This document shows, one piece after another, positions 37,846 to 45,804 of a DNA stretch of 64,000 nucleotides (its first letter is position 1; every line of letters begins with the position of its first letter). Both the position numbers and the translations under genes were made by a program. The notes beneath the pieces were generated by a model that searched no databases, was not told the origin of the DNA, and saw nothing but the letters and a program-made list of their open reading frames with translations. Source of the stretch: an uncultured Flavobacteriaceae bacterium (GTDB lineage Bacteria > Bacteroidota > Bacteroidia > Flavobacteriales > Flavobacteriaceae); contig CANNCA010000002.1 of assembly GCA_947503005.1 (NCBI GenBank), forward strand, positions 806,001 through 870,000, written 5' to 3'.

Positions 37846-38499
37846 TTAGTATCGCTTCTTACCGCGATTATTATTTCTTTGTTTTTTGCCCGAGCTGCTA
37901 CTCCGAGGATTTTTGGCAACACGGTTTTTCAAGAATTGACCGCTATCCGTCAAACTTTCGTCTTCCGTATTCAGGTTGATTTGTCCATCGCTCAATTCGT
38001 ATAAGTGCTTGAATATGGCTTTATCGTCAACGGTGTCCTTGTTCCAATTGAGATAGCACTTTTTCATATGATTTGCAATGGCATATTCCAACCCGTCACG
38101 CAGATCACCTTTTTCCCATTTTACGGCAACATCGATCATACGCTTGATATTGTTTCCGTAAAAACGGTATTTCGGATGGTTTTGAGGATAAGGCAATGGC
38201 TCTGGTCGTTGTTGTAATACTTCCTTGGAAGTTATCGGAAAAGGAGAATCAACATCCAACTTAAAATCGGACATGATAAACAGTTGATCCCAAAGTTTAT
38301 GTTGAAAATCGGGAACATCCCTTAAATGGGGCTGAATGTTGCCCATTACACTAATAATGGCCTTGGCAACTTTATTTCTTTCTTCTCTATCTTCGATGGA
38401 AACCGCATAGTTTACCATCTTTTGGAAATGACGCCCGTATTCAGGAATGATAAGGTGCTCACGCTCCGTGTTGTATTCTAAATTTTCTACTAAATTCAA
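37846..38499 (-). CDS. DUF4290 domain protein
   Basis: A 217-residue soluble protein that matches the Bacteroidota-specific DUF4290 family over residues 1-175 (LEYNTEREHLIIPEYGRHFQ at the start; LPYPQNHPKYRFYGNNIKRM in the middle). The C-terminal tail is basic and low-complexity (Lys/Arg/Asn/Ser-rich, ending GKKQRNNNRGKKRY), which suggests nucleic-acid contact. The function is unknown. It sits immediately upstream of murA in the same operon, an arrangement I recall as common in flavobacteria. Confidence 0.85.
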   Translation of the reverse strand: MNLVENLEYNTEREHLIIPEYGRHFQKMVNYAVSIEDREERNKVAKAIISVMGNIQPHLRDVPDFQHKLWDQLFIMSDFKLDVDSPFPITSKEVLQQRPEPLPYPQNHPKYRFYGNNIKRMIDVAVKWEKGDLRDGLEYAIANHMKKCYLNWNKDTVDDKAIFKHLYELSDGQINLNTEDESLTDSGQFLKNRVAKNPRSSSSGKKQRNNNRGKKRY

Positions 38500-38561
38500 A
38501 TTGAAATGTTTTTCGTAAATAAAAAGTATAAGGAAGTATTCTTATAACGTTCGCAAATTAG

Positions 38562-38569
38562 CAAAATTA
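38562..38569 (-). promoter_or_regulatory. Promoter -7 box for DUF4290-murA (TAATTTTG on the minus strand)
   Basis: An exact TAnnTTTG match, 62 nt before the DUF4290 start, in the gap after the DUF493 gene. Confidence 0.5.
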
Positions 38570-38585
38570 TGCAAGAATAGCTATT

Positions 38586-38873
38586 TTATAAAGATATAAC
38601 CCCTTCAACGGTACTTACTTGCTTGTATTTTTCGATGACCGCATCAGGTCCTTCTAAATGCACCGTTACGGAAAGACTGGTATACTTTCCTTTTTTTGAT
38701 TTTTTTGACTCGATGACCGCACCAGTATTGTCGAATATTACTTCAATCTGCTTGATTTTGACTTCATCGGTCAGTACAATGAATTTATAAAGATAGTCCG
38801 CCGGCCAATCAGTATTTTCGACCAACTGCAACTTCAACCTGCTATAAAATTCTTTTGATTTTTCAGCATCCAT
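38586..38873 (-). CDS. DUF493 family protein
   Basis: A 95-residue protein starting MDAEKSKEFYSRLKLQLVEN. An in-frame TTG at 38891 is rejected because it lies inside the -7 box at 38889-38896. The ferredoxin-like fold of DUF493 (E. coli YbeD type) is recognisable: WPADYLYKFIVLTDEVKIKQ, then SKKGKYTSLSVTVHLEGPDA, and a final helix. YbeD-like proteins are suspected allosteric or regulatory proteins without a known ligand. It is divergent from the NadR-like ATPase gene. Confidence 0.85.
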   Translation of the reverse strand: MDAEKSKEFYSRLKLQLVENTDWPADYLYKFIVLTDEVKIKQIEVIFDNTGAVIESKKSKKGKYTSLSVTVHLEGPDAVIEKYKQVSTVEGVISL

Positions 38874-38888
38874 AACACCAAATTTTGG

Positions 38889-38896
38889 CAAAGATA
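38889..38896 (-). promoter_or_regulatory. Promoter -7 box for DUF493 (TATCTTTG on the minus strand)
   Basis: An exact TAnnTTTG match 15 nt before the ATG at 38873. It fixes the start of this gene. Confidence 0.6.
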
Positions 38897-38933
38897 GTGG
38901 TTCATCTCGATTTTATTATCCTATGGGTTTGAT

Positions 38934-38941
38934 TACTTTTG
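38934..38941 (+). promoter_or_regulatory. Promoter -7 box (TACTTTTG)
   Basis: An exact TAnnTTTG match 19 nt before the TTG start at 38961; the ATPase-recQ-fmt run begins here. Confidence 0.6.
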
Positions 38942-38960
38942 TTAGGAGAAACCATATCGA

Positions 38961-39527
38961 TTGAGCACAAAAAAAATAGTGATTACCGGAGGCCCCAGCA
39001 CAGGTAAAACTTCCGTTATAAAACTTTTGGAAGAACAGGGTCATACCTGTCTTCATGAAGTGATACGTTTGATGACTTTGGAAAAAAAAGCCGAAGAAGG
39101 TGAAACGGTGTTCAAGACCAATCCTATAGTTTCGGTTGAAGACCCGTCAGCATTCAACAAGCGTATTTTGGACGCCCGAATTGCTCAATATAAATCAGTC
39201 TATGATACTTTGGAGGAAAAGGTGTTTTTTGATCGTGGAATACCCGATGTTCTGGCTTACATGGATTGCTTTGGCCAAAAGTACGACAACACATACGTGA
39301 AATCAAGCGAAGATTATCGTTACGACACCATATTTATGATGCCGCCGTGGAAAGAAATACACGTTTCGGATAACGAGCGGTTGGAAAATTTCGAGGAAAG
39401 CATATTAGTACATGAATGCTTGTTCAATTGTTATACCCGTTTTGGTTATGATGTTCAAAACGTTCCAAAAATGGAGATAGAAAAAAGGGTAGACTTCATT
39501 CTTGACCATTTAAAGCGAATCTCGTGA
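38961..39527 (+). CDS. NadR/ATPase-like P-loop protein
   Basis: A 188-residue protein started by TTG, with AGGAGAA about 13 nt upstream as ribosome binding site and a perfect -7 box before it. The Walker A motif is GGPSTGKTS (about residues 10-18). Central VFFDRGIPDVLAYMDCFG and C-terminal ..FILDHLKRIS fit the AAA_28/NadR-kinase-like family of small nucleotide-binding proteins. A kinase acting on a nucleoside or small metabolite is likely, but the substrate is unknown. The recQ GTG overlaps its stop by 4 nt. Confidence 0.8.
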   Translation: MSTKKIVITGGPSTGKTSVIKLLEEQGHTCLHEVIRLMTLEKKAEEGETVFKTNPIVSVEDPSAFNKRILDARIAQYKSVYDTLEEKVFFDRGIPDVLAYMDCFGQKYDNTYVKSSEDYRYDTIFMMPPWKEIHVSDNERLENFEESILVHECLFNCYTRFGYDVQNVPKMEIEKRVDFILDHLKRIS

Positions 39528-41425
39528 CCAAAAATCCGAAAGAAGTCTTAAAGCACTATTGGGGATATACCGATTTCAAGGGATCCCAAGAAAATATCAT
39601 CAATGCCGTATTGAACCAGCAAGATGTTTTAGCCCTTTTGCCCACGGGTGGTGGTAAATCAATTTGTTTTCAAATTCCCGCTTTGATCAAGGAAGGTATA
39701 TGCGTTGTAATATCGCCCTTAATTTCATTGATACAAGATCAGGTAGATGGCCTTAGAAAAAGAGGAATCAAGGCAATCGCTCTTACCGGTGGAATACCGA
39801 TCGAAGAAGTCAGCAATCTACTCGACAATTGTATTTTCGGAAATTATAAATTTCTTTACCTCTCGCCCGAGCGTCTTCAACAAGAAATAGTGCAACTGCG
39901 AATTCAACAAATGAACGTCAATCTTATTGCGGTTGACGAAGCCCACTGTATTTCACAATGGGGCCATGATTTTAGACCTGCTTATTTAGAGTGTTCCAAA
40001 TTGAGAGGACTTTTACCGGAAACACCTGTAATTGCATTAACTGCGACGGCCACCAAACAGGTAGCCAAAGACATCACGGACAGTCTAAAGTTCATTGACC
40101 CTTTGATCGTCACCGATTCATTTTCGAGAAATAACATTGCCTTTAAAGTATTTTGGGAAGAAGACAAAAGATACCGGCTAAAATTATCATGCTCCAAGGT
40201 TGAAAAAAGTGCTATTGTTTATGTGCGTACGAGAAGATTGTCACAAGAAATAGCACTGTTCCTTAATTCTAATGGATGCAGTGCCAGTTATTTCCACGGT
40301 GGCATCTCAAAAAAAGAGAAATCAGAACGATTGCAATTGTGGATGAACGACAAGGTTAAGGTTATGGTCGCTACCAATGCTTTCGGTATGGGTATCGACA
40401 AGCCTGATGTTGAACTGGTAGTACACTTCCAAATTCCAGATTGTTTGGAAAACTACTTTCAAGAAGCAGGTAGAGCAGGAAGAGATGGAAATGAGGCACA
40501 AGCGGTTTTAATTGTCCACCCATCTGATATTGATCGAGCGAAAAAACAGTTCTTAAGTGTTTTACCCGATACTGCCTATTTGAAAAAAGTATATGGAAAA
40601 TTGAACAGCTACTTCCAAATTCCCTTTGGGGAAGGAAAAGATAAAAGTTTTCAATTTAATTTCAATAACTTTTGTTCGATTTATGAGTTGAACCCCATGT
40701 TGACCTACAATGCACTCCAGATTTTAGATCAGAATTCGGTCATCGCACTTAGCGAATCATTTTCTAAAAAATCGACGGTGCGCTTTTTGGCTTCCAAAGA
40801 GCAGTTGTTTTCATATTTTGAAAAGAATCGAAATCTGGTTGGAGTGGCCCAAACAATTCTAAGAACTTATGGGGGTATTTTTGATTTTGACACTAAGATC
40901 AATACGCAGCTCATCGCAAAAAAGTCTGAAAACAAGGAGTTCATTGTAGTAAAGGTATTGGAGCAGCTTCAAAAAGATGAAATCATAGACTACACTGCAC
41001 AGCATAACGACATTGAAATTACTTTTTTAGTACCACGGGAAGATGACAGTACCATTAATGTTTTTGCAAAAAAAGTAAGGGAACGTCATACGTTGAAGGT
41101 CGATAAGCTAAATCACATGCTTAATTATGTCAAAAACGATACGATTTGTAGAAATAAAAAACTTTTAAAATATTTTGGTGAAACTGCTACGGGTGCTTGT
41201 GGAATTTGTGATTGTTGTTTGAATACCCAGGTAGAGCATCGACCAAATACTACCATTACCGCAGCTGTGCTTGAAATACTAAAAAAGAAAAATAACACTT
41301 CAAGGGAAATCATTGAAAAATTACAATACCATGAAGATGCTATACTAGCCTCTCTTCAGGAGTTATTAGAGGATGGAAAAATTAAAATCAATACACTGAA
41401 CGAATATGAATTAATAACAGAATGA
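39524..41425 (+). CDS. recQ: RecQ family ATP-dependent DNA helicase
   Basis: A 633-residue superfamily 2 helicase begun by a GTG overlapping the upstream stop (GTGA). Motif 0/I: YWGYTDFKGSQENII and LLPTGGGKSICFQ; DEAH box VDEAHCISQWGHDFRP; motif VI ..QEAGRAGRDGNEA. The zinc-binding RQC segment has Cys residues in TICRNKK and GACGICDCC, followed by a winged-helix-type C-terminus. No clear HRDC domain is seen. It unwinds DNA 3' to 5' in recombination and repair. Flavobacterial genomes often carry several RecQ paralogues. fmt follows with an ATGA overlap. Confidence 0.93.
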   Translation: MTKNPKEVLKHYWGYTDFKGSQENIINAVLNQQDVLALLPTGGGKSICFQIPALIKEGICVVISPLISLIQDQVDGLRKRGIKAIALTGGIPIEEVSNLLDNCIFGNYKFLYLSPERLQQEIVQLRIQQMNVNLIAVDEAHCISQWGHDFRPAYLECSKLRGLLPETPVIALTATATKQVAKDITDSLKFIDPLIVTDSFSRNNIAFKVFWEEDKRYRLKLSCSKVEKSAIVYVRTRRLSQEIALFLNSNGCSASYFHGGISKKEKSERLQLWMNDKVKVMVATNAFGMGIDKPDVELVVHFQIPDCLENYFQEAGRAGRDGNEAQAVLIVHPSDIDRAKKQFLSVLPDTAYLKKVYGKLNSYFQIPFGEGKDKSFQFNFNNFCSIYELNPMLTYNALQILDQNSVIALSESFSKKSTVRFLASKEQLFSYFEKNRNLVGVAQTILRTYGGIFDFDTKINTQLIAKKSENKEFIVVKVLEQLQKDEIIDYTAQHNDIEITFLVPREDDSTINVFAKKVRERHTLKVDKLNHMLNYVKNDTICRNKKLLKYFGETATGACGICDCCLNTQVEHRPNTTITAAVLEILKKKNNTSREIIEKLQYHEDAILASLQELLEDGKIKINTLNEYELITE

Positions 41426-42369
41426 GGGACCTTAGAATTGTATTTATGGGCACTCCGGATTTTGCCGTAGCGACCTTAGCTCAACTTGTAACAAGTGGAA
41501 AAAATATCGTAGGAGTAATTACGGCTCCCGATAGGCCTGCTGGTCGAGGTCGAAAGCTGCAACAATCAGCAGTTAAAAAATATGCCATTGAAAAAGGTTT
41601 GACAGTCTTACAACCTACCAACCTAAAAAATGAAGAATTTTTGGCTACACTGAAAAACCTAGATGCCAATCTACAAATTGTAGTAGCTTTCCGAATGTTG
41701 CCAAAAACCGTTTGGGCTATGCCTGAATATGGCACTTTTAACCTACACGCATCGCTCCTACCCGATTATCGAGGTGCTGCTCCTATCAATTGGGCAATTA
41801 TCAACGGTGAAACTGAAACAGGTGCAACTACCTTCTTCATAGATGACAAAATCGATACCGGTGAGATCATCTTACAAGAAAGTACGCCCATCTCCGATGA
41901 TGATACTGCAGGCACCTTACACGACAAATTAATGGAATTGGGTGCAGGTCTAGTCCTTAAAACCGTAAGGCAAATAGAAAATGGAACTGTAACCACTACT
42001 AAACAAGCAGATGCTAATGATTTAAAATCAGCCCATAAAATACATAAGGAAACCTGTGAGATCAATTGGTCAAAATCGATTGATGAAATCTATAATCTTA
42101 TCAGAGGACTAAGTCCGTACCCAGCTTCATGGAGTACTTTGACCAATGGTAATGAGGAAATTTTCATCAAAATCTATGAAGCAACCAAGGAGCAACAAGA
42201 ACATAATCTTAAAGTTGGAACCTTAGTGTTCGATAAAAAAGAATTGAAAGTAGCTGTCAAAAATGGGCTTATCAATCTTCTGGAAATACAACTTCCCGGC
42301 AAACGAAGGATGAAGACTAGTGCCGTATTAAACGGTCTGAAATTGGAGAAAAATGCTTTTTTTAGCTGA
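41422..42369 (+). CDS. fmt: Methionyl-tRNA formyltransferase
   Basis: A 315-residue enzyme with the formyltransferase Rossmann domain: RIVFMGTPDFAVATL, then the catalytic/folate segment FNLHASLLPDYRGAAPINWAI (His-Ala-Ser-Leu-Leu-Pro) and the Asp in DKIDTGEIILQ. The C-terminal OB-like domain (about 210-315) binds the tRNA acceptor. It formylates initiator Met-tRNA using 10-formyl-tetrahydrofolate. It overlaps recQ by 4 nt and is followed by a short GC-rich hairpin. Confidence 0.95.
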   Translation: MRDLRIVFMGTPDFAVATLAQLVTSGKNIVGVITAPDRPAGRGRKLQQSAVKKYAIEKGLTVLQPTNLKNEEFLATLKNLDANLQIVVAFRMLPKTVWAMPEYGTFNLHASLLPDYRGAAPINWAIINGETETGATTFFIDDKIDTGEIILQESTPISDDDTAGTLHDKLMELGAGLVLKTVRQIENGTVTTTKQADANDLKSAHKIHKETCEINWSKSIDEIYNLIRGLSPYPASWSTLTNGNEEIFIKIYEATKEQQEHNLKVGTLVFDKKELKVAVKNGLINLLEIQLPGKRRMKTSAVLNGLKLEKNAFFS

Positions 42370-42404
42370 AGTCCCATTTTCATTGGGCTGCGAGAAAGGT
42401 AAAA

Positions 42405-42445
42405 AACACCCTACTTTATCAACAAACACCCTGAGTTATCAACAA
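42405..42445 (+). repeat. Two 20-nt phased repeats containing TTATCAACA
   Basis: AACACCCTACTTTATCAAC and AACACCCTGAGTTATCAAC recur at a 20-nt period (42405 and 42425), each containing TTATCAACA, a one-mismatch DnaA-box-like 9-mer (consensus TTATCCACA). They lie between fmt and the HU gene, outside any reading frame. Confidence 0.55.
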
Positions 42446-42448
42446 AAA

Positions 42449-42468
42449 CGGGGATTTACCCCGATTTT
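42449..42468 (+). terminator. Short hairpin, probable fmt terminator
   Basis: CGGGG ATTTA CCCCG followed by ATTTT, 80 nt after the fmt stop; a weak but plausible intrinsic terminator. Confidence 0.4.
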
Positions 42469-42470
42469 AC

Positions 42471-42500
42471 TTGCGTTCAACGCAAATCGGTATAAATTTG
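42471..42500 (+). promoter_or_regulatory. HU gene promoter with upstream dyad
   Basis: TAAATTTG at 42493-42500 is a perfect -7 box 45 nt before the HU ATG. Just upstream, TTGCGTT-c-AACGCAA (42471-42485) is a perfect 7-bp dyad around one base, overlapping the -33 region, and could be an operator. Confidence 0.5.
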
Positions 42501-42545
42501 TTAGACGTTTAAAATTATTTTAACAACAATTAATTTAATCACATT

Positions 42546-42818
42546 ATGAACAAAACAGAATTAATCGACGCAATGGCAGCTGACGCTGGTATCACAAAGG
42601 CAGCAGCAAAGAAGTCTTTAGAGTCTTTCTTGGGAAATGTTGAAGGTGCTCTTAAAAAAGGAGGTCGTGTATCTCTAGTAGGTTTCGGATCTTGGTCTGT
42701 ATCTAGAAGAAACGCAAGAGAAGGTAGAAATCCATCAACTGGAAAAACTATCCAAATTGCAGCTAAAAACGTAGTTAAGTTTAAGGCAGGTGCTGATTTA
42801 GGCAAAGCAGTAAACTAG
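42546..42818 (+). CDS. HU family histone-like DNA-binding protein
   Basis: A 90-residue protein with the full HU/IHF fold: helices MNKTELIDAMAADAGITKAA and KKSLESFLGNVEGALKKGG, then strand RVSLVGFGSWSVSRRNAREG and the DNA-intercalating arm with the conserved GRNPSTGKTI. The C-terminus KNVVKFKAGADLGKAVN is canonical. HU bends and compacts DNA as a homodimer. The gene is monocistronic, with its own promoter and a strong terminator, as expected for a highly expressed protein. Confidence 0.95.
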   Translation: MNKTELIDAMAADAGITKAAAKKSLESFLGNVEGALKKGGRVSLVGFGSWSVSRRNAREGRNPSTGKTIQIAAKNVVKFKAGADLGKAVN

Positions 42819-42841
42819 AAATTCGTTTTAAAATATAGATT

Positions 42842-42868
42842 AAACACCGCTTTTGCGGTGTTTTTTTG
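42842..42868 (+). terminator. Rho-independent terminator after HU
   Basis: AAACACCGC / GCGGTGTTT stem, TTTT loop, then a run of T. Confidence 0.9.
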
Positions 42869-42912
42869 TCTTTGGAAGTAACTAAATGCGATGCATTTCA
42901 TCGAATACTAAT

Positions 42913-42920
42913 TAATTTTG
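42913..42920 (+). promoter_or_regulatory. Promoter -7 box (TAATTTTG)
   Basis: An exact TAnnTTTG match 55 nt before the ATG of the membrane protein at 42976. Confidence 0.5.
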
Positions 42921-42975
42921 TAATATTTTACTTACATTTTGTGTTATATATAAATTAACCTACAAAATTAATATT

Positions 42976-43377
42976 ATGGAATCTAAAAGAGTATCCTATT
43001 ACATTTTTTTAGGCCTATTTTCAATTATCATTTTGAGCTCCATTTACAGAACTATTTTTCATTACTCAGAAGTGATTAATGACTTTGCCGTACTGGGCTA
43101 TCCAGATCATCTCGCTCTGCCTTTAGCAATTCTTCAGGCAATAGGTCTTATGATTATCGTTTCAAATAGAGGAGGTTGGCTAATAAACTGGGCGTATTCA
43201 GGTTTCTTTATGAATCTATCTTTGGCCGTATTGGCGCATATCGTTAGCTGGCAAGGTAATGGTGCTATTGCCCTCTTAGGACTTGTTTTATTATGGTCTA
43301 CCTATGTTTTGAATAAGCGGCTCAAGTATATGAGAGATGAAAAGAAAGCGCAAAAAAATATAAATATGGTTACGTGA
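42976..43377 (+). CDS. DoxX-like four-helix membrane protein
   Basis: A 133-residue protein with four hydrophobic helices (about residues 7-28, 48-68, 72-95 and 98-118). The arrangement GYPDHLALPLAILQAIGLMI, then WLINWAYSGFFMNLSLAVLAH and a basic tail, matches the DoxX_2-like family of small membrane proteins. No activity is established. It is a single gene between its own promoter and a very strong terminator palindrome. Confidence 0.7.
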   Translation: MESKRVSYYIFLGLFSIIILSSIYRTIFHYSEVINDFAVLGYPDHLALPLAILQAIGLMIIVSNRGGWLINWAYSGFFMNLSLAVLAHIVSWQGNGAIALLGLVLLWSTYVLNKRLKYMRDEKKAQKNINMVT

Positions 43378-43401
43378 GGTTATTTTGGGACCGATTATAG
43401 A

Positions 43402-43440
43402 AAAAAGAGACAAATGTTTAAACATTTGTCTCTTTTTCTT
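43402..43440 (+). terminator. Long perfect palindromic terminator
   Basis: An 18-bp perfect palindrome, left arm AAAAAGAGACAAATGTTT (43402-43419), centred on TTT|AAA and running into a T-rich tail, 24 nt after the DoxX-like stop. It works in both orientations. Confidence 0.85.
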
Positions 43441-43645
43441 TACTTATATCTCACATAACTCAAGCTAATTCAATTTCCATAATGCTAACCCATAGTTTGA
43501 ATACCAAAAATGGCTTAATTACACCTTTTATCATGTGTCATGATCAAATAATGAGCAGCCTTGACCTTAAATTTCACTATTTTAATTTTAAGTATTTGTG
43601 GATTATAGGAATTATCTTATTTTAGAGAGACCAAGCAATGCTAAT

Positions 43646-44206
43646 ATGGTTGAGTTAAAACCAAAAAAAGGAAAATTGTTAATTGCAGAACCTGCCTTGA
43701 CCGGTGATGTTTCTTTCAACAGGTCTGTCGTACTTATTGCCGAACACAATGAAGAAGGCTCAGTGGGCTTCATTCTCAATAAACCTTTAGCTTATAATAT
43801 CAATGATTTGGTTACGGAAATCTTTGTCCCTTTTCGAGTATACAATGGAGGCCCTGTGGAACAAGACAATTTATATTTTATACACAAAGTTCCCCATCTC
43901 ATAAAAAACAGCATCGAAATTTCCGATGGTATTTTTTGGGGAGGTGATTTTGAGAACATTATTGATCTCATCAATTCAAAAGAAATCTCCGCAGCCGATA
44001 TTCGCTTCTTTCTAGGCTATTCTGGTTGGGCATCACTACAGTTGGATGAAGAACTATCTTCAAAGTCATGGATTGTGGTGAAGAACGAGTACCAAAGTGA
44101 AATCATTGAAAAATCAACTACTGCAATTTGGAAAGAGAAAATGCTTGAGTTGGGTGGTGATTATCTATTGTGGTCCAATGCTCCTGAGAACCCTAGTTTG
44201 AATTAG
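43646..44206 (+). CDS. YqgE/AlgH family protein
   Basis: The ATG at 43646 gives MVELKPKKGKLLIAEPALTG, the usual N-terminus of the family; a longer frame from 43598 adds a non-conserved leader. The 186-residue protein has the family motifs VVLIAEHNEEGSVGFILNKP, GGPVEQDNLYFIHKVP and FFLGYSGWASLQLDEEL. YqgE has a two-domain alpha/beta fold of unknown function; the AlgH name stems from alginate regulation in Pseudomonas and does not imply that role here. It converges on the aminotransferase gene with a 1-nt gap. Confidence 0.9.
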   Translation: MVELKPKKGKLLIAEPALTGDVSFNRSVVLIAEHNEEGSVGFILNKPLAYNINDLVTEIFVPFRVYNGGPVEQDNLYFIHKVPHLIKNSIEISDGIFWGGDFENIIDLINSKEISAADIRFFLGYSGWASLQLDEELSSKSWIVVKNEYQSEIIEKSTTAIWKEKMLELGGDYLLWSNAPENPSLN

Positions 44207-44207
44207 G

Positions 44208-45050
44208 TTACGACAACCTTGTCATTGCATTGAGCTTGCCTAACATAGTCATGCCAACTTCAGATTTATATTCTTTTTTTCTATACTTCAGTACGGGACG
44301 AACTCCTACAATGGAATTCGTAATAAACAGCTCATCGGCCTTTTGAAGATCAAAAGGTGAAATAGACCTTTCTTTTAGCGTAAAACCTTCGATTTTTTGA
44401 AGTATCTGGATCACCTTTTTCCGAATGATGCCATTTAGGCAGCCATCCTCCAAGAGTGGAGTGCTGATGATTTGGTCTTTCACCATGAAAATATTTCCGT
44501 TCAAGGCTTCCGTAACCATTTTATCGGTATTTAAAAGTAGACAGTTTTGATAACCGTTCTCTTCAGCATAGATACTTCCCACAACGTTAATGATTCTATT
44601 GTTGGTCTTAAGGGTCGAGGTCAGATCATTATGAACATAAAAATCTTTGAACAACTCAATTTCATAAGGGCCCTCGGTAAAACTATAGAAGGGAGAATCC
44701 AAAACCGAGCATTCAATACAATATGATATTTCGTTGGTCTCGGGCAAATACAAACCGCCATTGCTTCTAAACACCGTGAAACGTACTCGCGAGGCACCTG
44801 AATAAGCATTAGCCTGAACGGTCATTGCTATTTGTTCGTGCAAAAATTCCATCGTAAACTCCATGGGAATGATCATTCTCAAAATACGCATTGAAGCCAT
44901 CAACCGCAAATAATGATCTTCCCAAAAAATTATTTTACCATCAACCACACGCAAGGTTTCAAAAAGCGAATCTCCGTAACGGAGTCCTCGATTTTCGTGA
45001 TTTAAAAAATCGGAAGACGCAGGAAGTAACTTTCCGTTATAATTTATCAT
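44208..45050 (-). CDS. PLP-dependent aminotransferase class IV
   Basis: The start MINYNGKLLPASSDFLNHEN (45050) is preferred; an ATG four codons earlier (45062) is also possible. The 280-residue protein belongs to fold-type IV: RGLRYGDSLFETLRVVDGKI holds the phosphate-proximal Arg, the Schiff-base Lys lies in STLKTNNRI (Lys148 from this start), and Glu is in MVTEALNGNIF. Family members are branched-chain or D-amino acid aminotransferases or 4-amino-4-deoxychorismate lyase (PabC). The short length and sequence style are compatible with PabC, but specificity is not certain. The START-like gene is the next gene upstream on the same strand. Confidence 0.87.
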   Translation of the reverse strand: MINYNGKLLPASSDFLNHENRGLRYGDSLFETLRVVDGKIIFWEDHYLRLMASMRILRMIIPMEFTMEFLHEQIAMTVQANAYSGASRVRFTVFRSNGGLYLPETNEISYCIECSVLDSPFYSFTEGPYEIELFKDFYVHNDLTSTLKTNNRIINVVGSIYAEENGYQNCLLLNTDKMVTEALNGNIFMVKDQIISTPLLEDGCLNGIIRKKVIQILQKIEGFTLKERSISPFDLQKADELFITNSIVGVRPVLKYRKKEYKSEVGMTMLGKLNAMTRLS

Positions 45051-45093
45051 GCAAGTAAGCATTTAAGTAAAGTATCATAGAAAAACTGGGCAT

Positions 45094-45120
45094 AAAAAAG
45101 GCCTTGAAAATTTCAAGGCC
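45094..45120 (-). terminator. Rho-independent terminator after the START-like gene
   Basis: GGCCTTGAAA / TTTCAAGGCC perfect 10-bp stem; read on the minus strand it runs into TTTTTT. It lies between the START-like and aminotransferase genes. Confidence 0.85.
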
Positions 45121-45143
45121 AAATATACGTATTGTCGATAGTT

Positions 45144-45527
45144 TTATTTTGATCCTAAAACTTGTTTGAGATCACTAACTTGGTTTGCCCATAGCATTTT
45201 GGCTTCTTCTACCTCATCTTCTTCGGCAAAGTCAGTAATAAATAGTGATACATCTTTGGTAATTTCATCTACGATGATTTTCATTTCAAAATAAGAATCG
45301 TCTTCACTTTCTTCCCATGCAAATTTTATGAACTCGTCGCTTTTCCTTTTTAGCATCTTGGCCTCTTCCTCAGACCCGTCCCAAATAAAACTAAACTTCT
45401 CACCCCTTGAATTCACATCATCAGCAAACCATTCAGACAGGCCGGAAGGCGTTGCCAGATATTGGTACAGCATCTGCGGGGAGGATTGTATTACGAACTC
45501 AAGTTCGAATTTAGTTTTATCGCTCAT
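45144..45527 (-). CDS. START-like domain protein
   Basis: A 127-residue acidic protein with a helix-grip pattern: KFELEFVIQSSPQMLYQYLA, then SGLSEWFADDVNSRGEKFSF, central FIKFAWEESEDDSYFEMKII, and C-terminal helix ending KQVLGSK. This is the Bacteroidota START-like/AHSA1-related family, probably binding a hydrophobic ligand or a client protein. It typically lies next to the class IV aminotransferase gene, as here. It is followed by a strong terminator. Confidence 0.85.
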   Translation of the reverse strand: MSDKTKFELEFVIQSSPQMLYQYLATPSGLSEWFADDVNSRGEKFSFIWDGSEEEAKMLKRKSDEFIKFAWEESEDDSYFEMKIIVDEITKDVSLFITDFAEEDEVEEAKMLWANQVSDLKQVLGSK

Positions 45528-45638
45528 TCTATTGTTAGGTTTATGAGAAGCAATATATATATTTAAATAAGATTAAAAAATAAAAGTGTCAGAATAATTT
45601 TTTGATTGGCGAATGTTGATGGAGCCGAAATTAAATTT

Positions 45639-45646
45639 TATATTTG
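45639..45646 (+). promoter_or_regulatory. tRNA promoter -7 box (TATATTTG)
   Basis: A perfect TAnnTTTG with a TTG (about 45616) 20 nt upstream as -33, 42 nt before the mature tRNA 5' end. Confidence 0.6.
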
Positions 45647-45688
45647 CAGCCGCTTAAAAGTGCGTAAACACGGTAAGCAGGTAAACAC

Positions 45689-45762
45689 GGCGAGGTAGCT
45701 CAGGCGGTTAGAGCGCAGGATTCATAACCCTGAGGTCGGGGGTTCAAGTCCCCCTCTCGCTA
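45689..45762 (+). tRNA. tRNA-Met (anticodon CAT)
   Basis: A 74-nt cloverleaf: acceptor GGCGAGG / TCTCGCT (G-U at both ends), D-arm starting AGCTCAGGCGGTTAGAGC, anticodon loop TTCATAA with CAT at 45723-45725, T-arm GGGGG-TTCAAGT-CCCCC and discriminator A. CCA is not encoded. The first acceptor pair (G1-U72) and the lack of three GC pairs in the anticodon stem fit elongator more than initiator tRNA-Met. A terminator follows directly. Confidence 0.95.
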
Positions 45763-45771
45763 CTAGTAAAT

Positions 45772-45804
45772 AAAGGGACTTCAAAAATTCAAGTCCCTTT
45801 TTCT
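45772..45804 (+). terminator. Terminator after tRNA-Met
   Basis: AAAGGGACTT / AAGTCCCTTT stem with a 9-nt loop and TTTTTC tail. Confidence 0.85.

Noticed and set aside
38874-38891. TTG-initiated extension of the DUF493 protein
   Set aside because: The TTG is part of the TATCTTTG promoter box on the minus strand.
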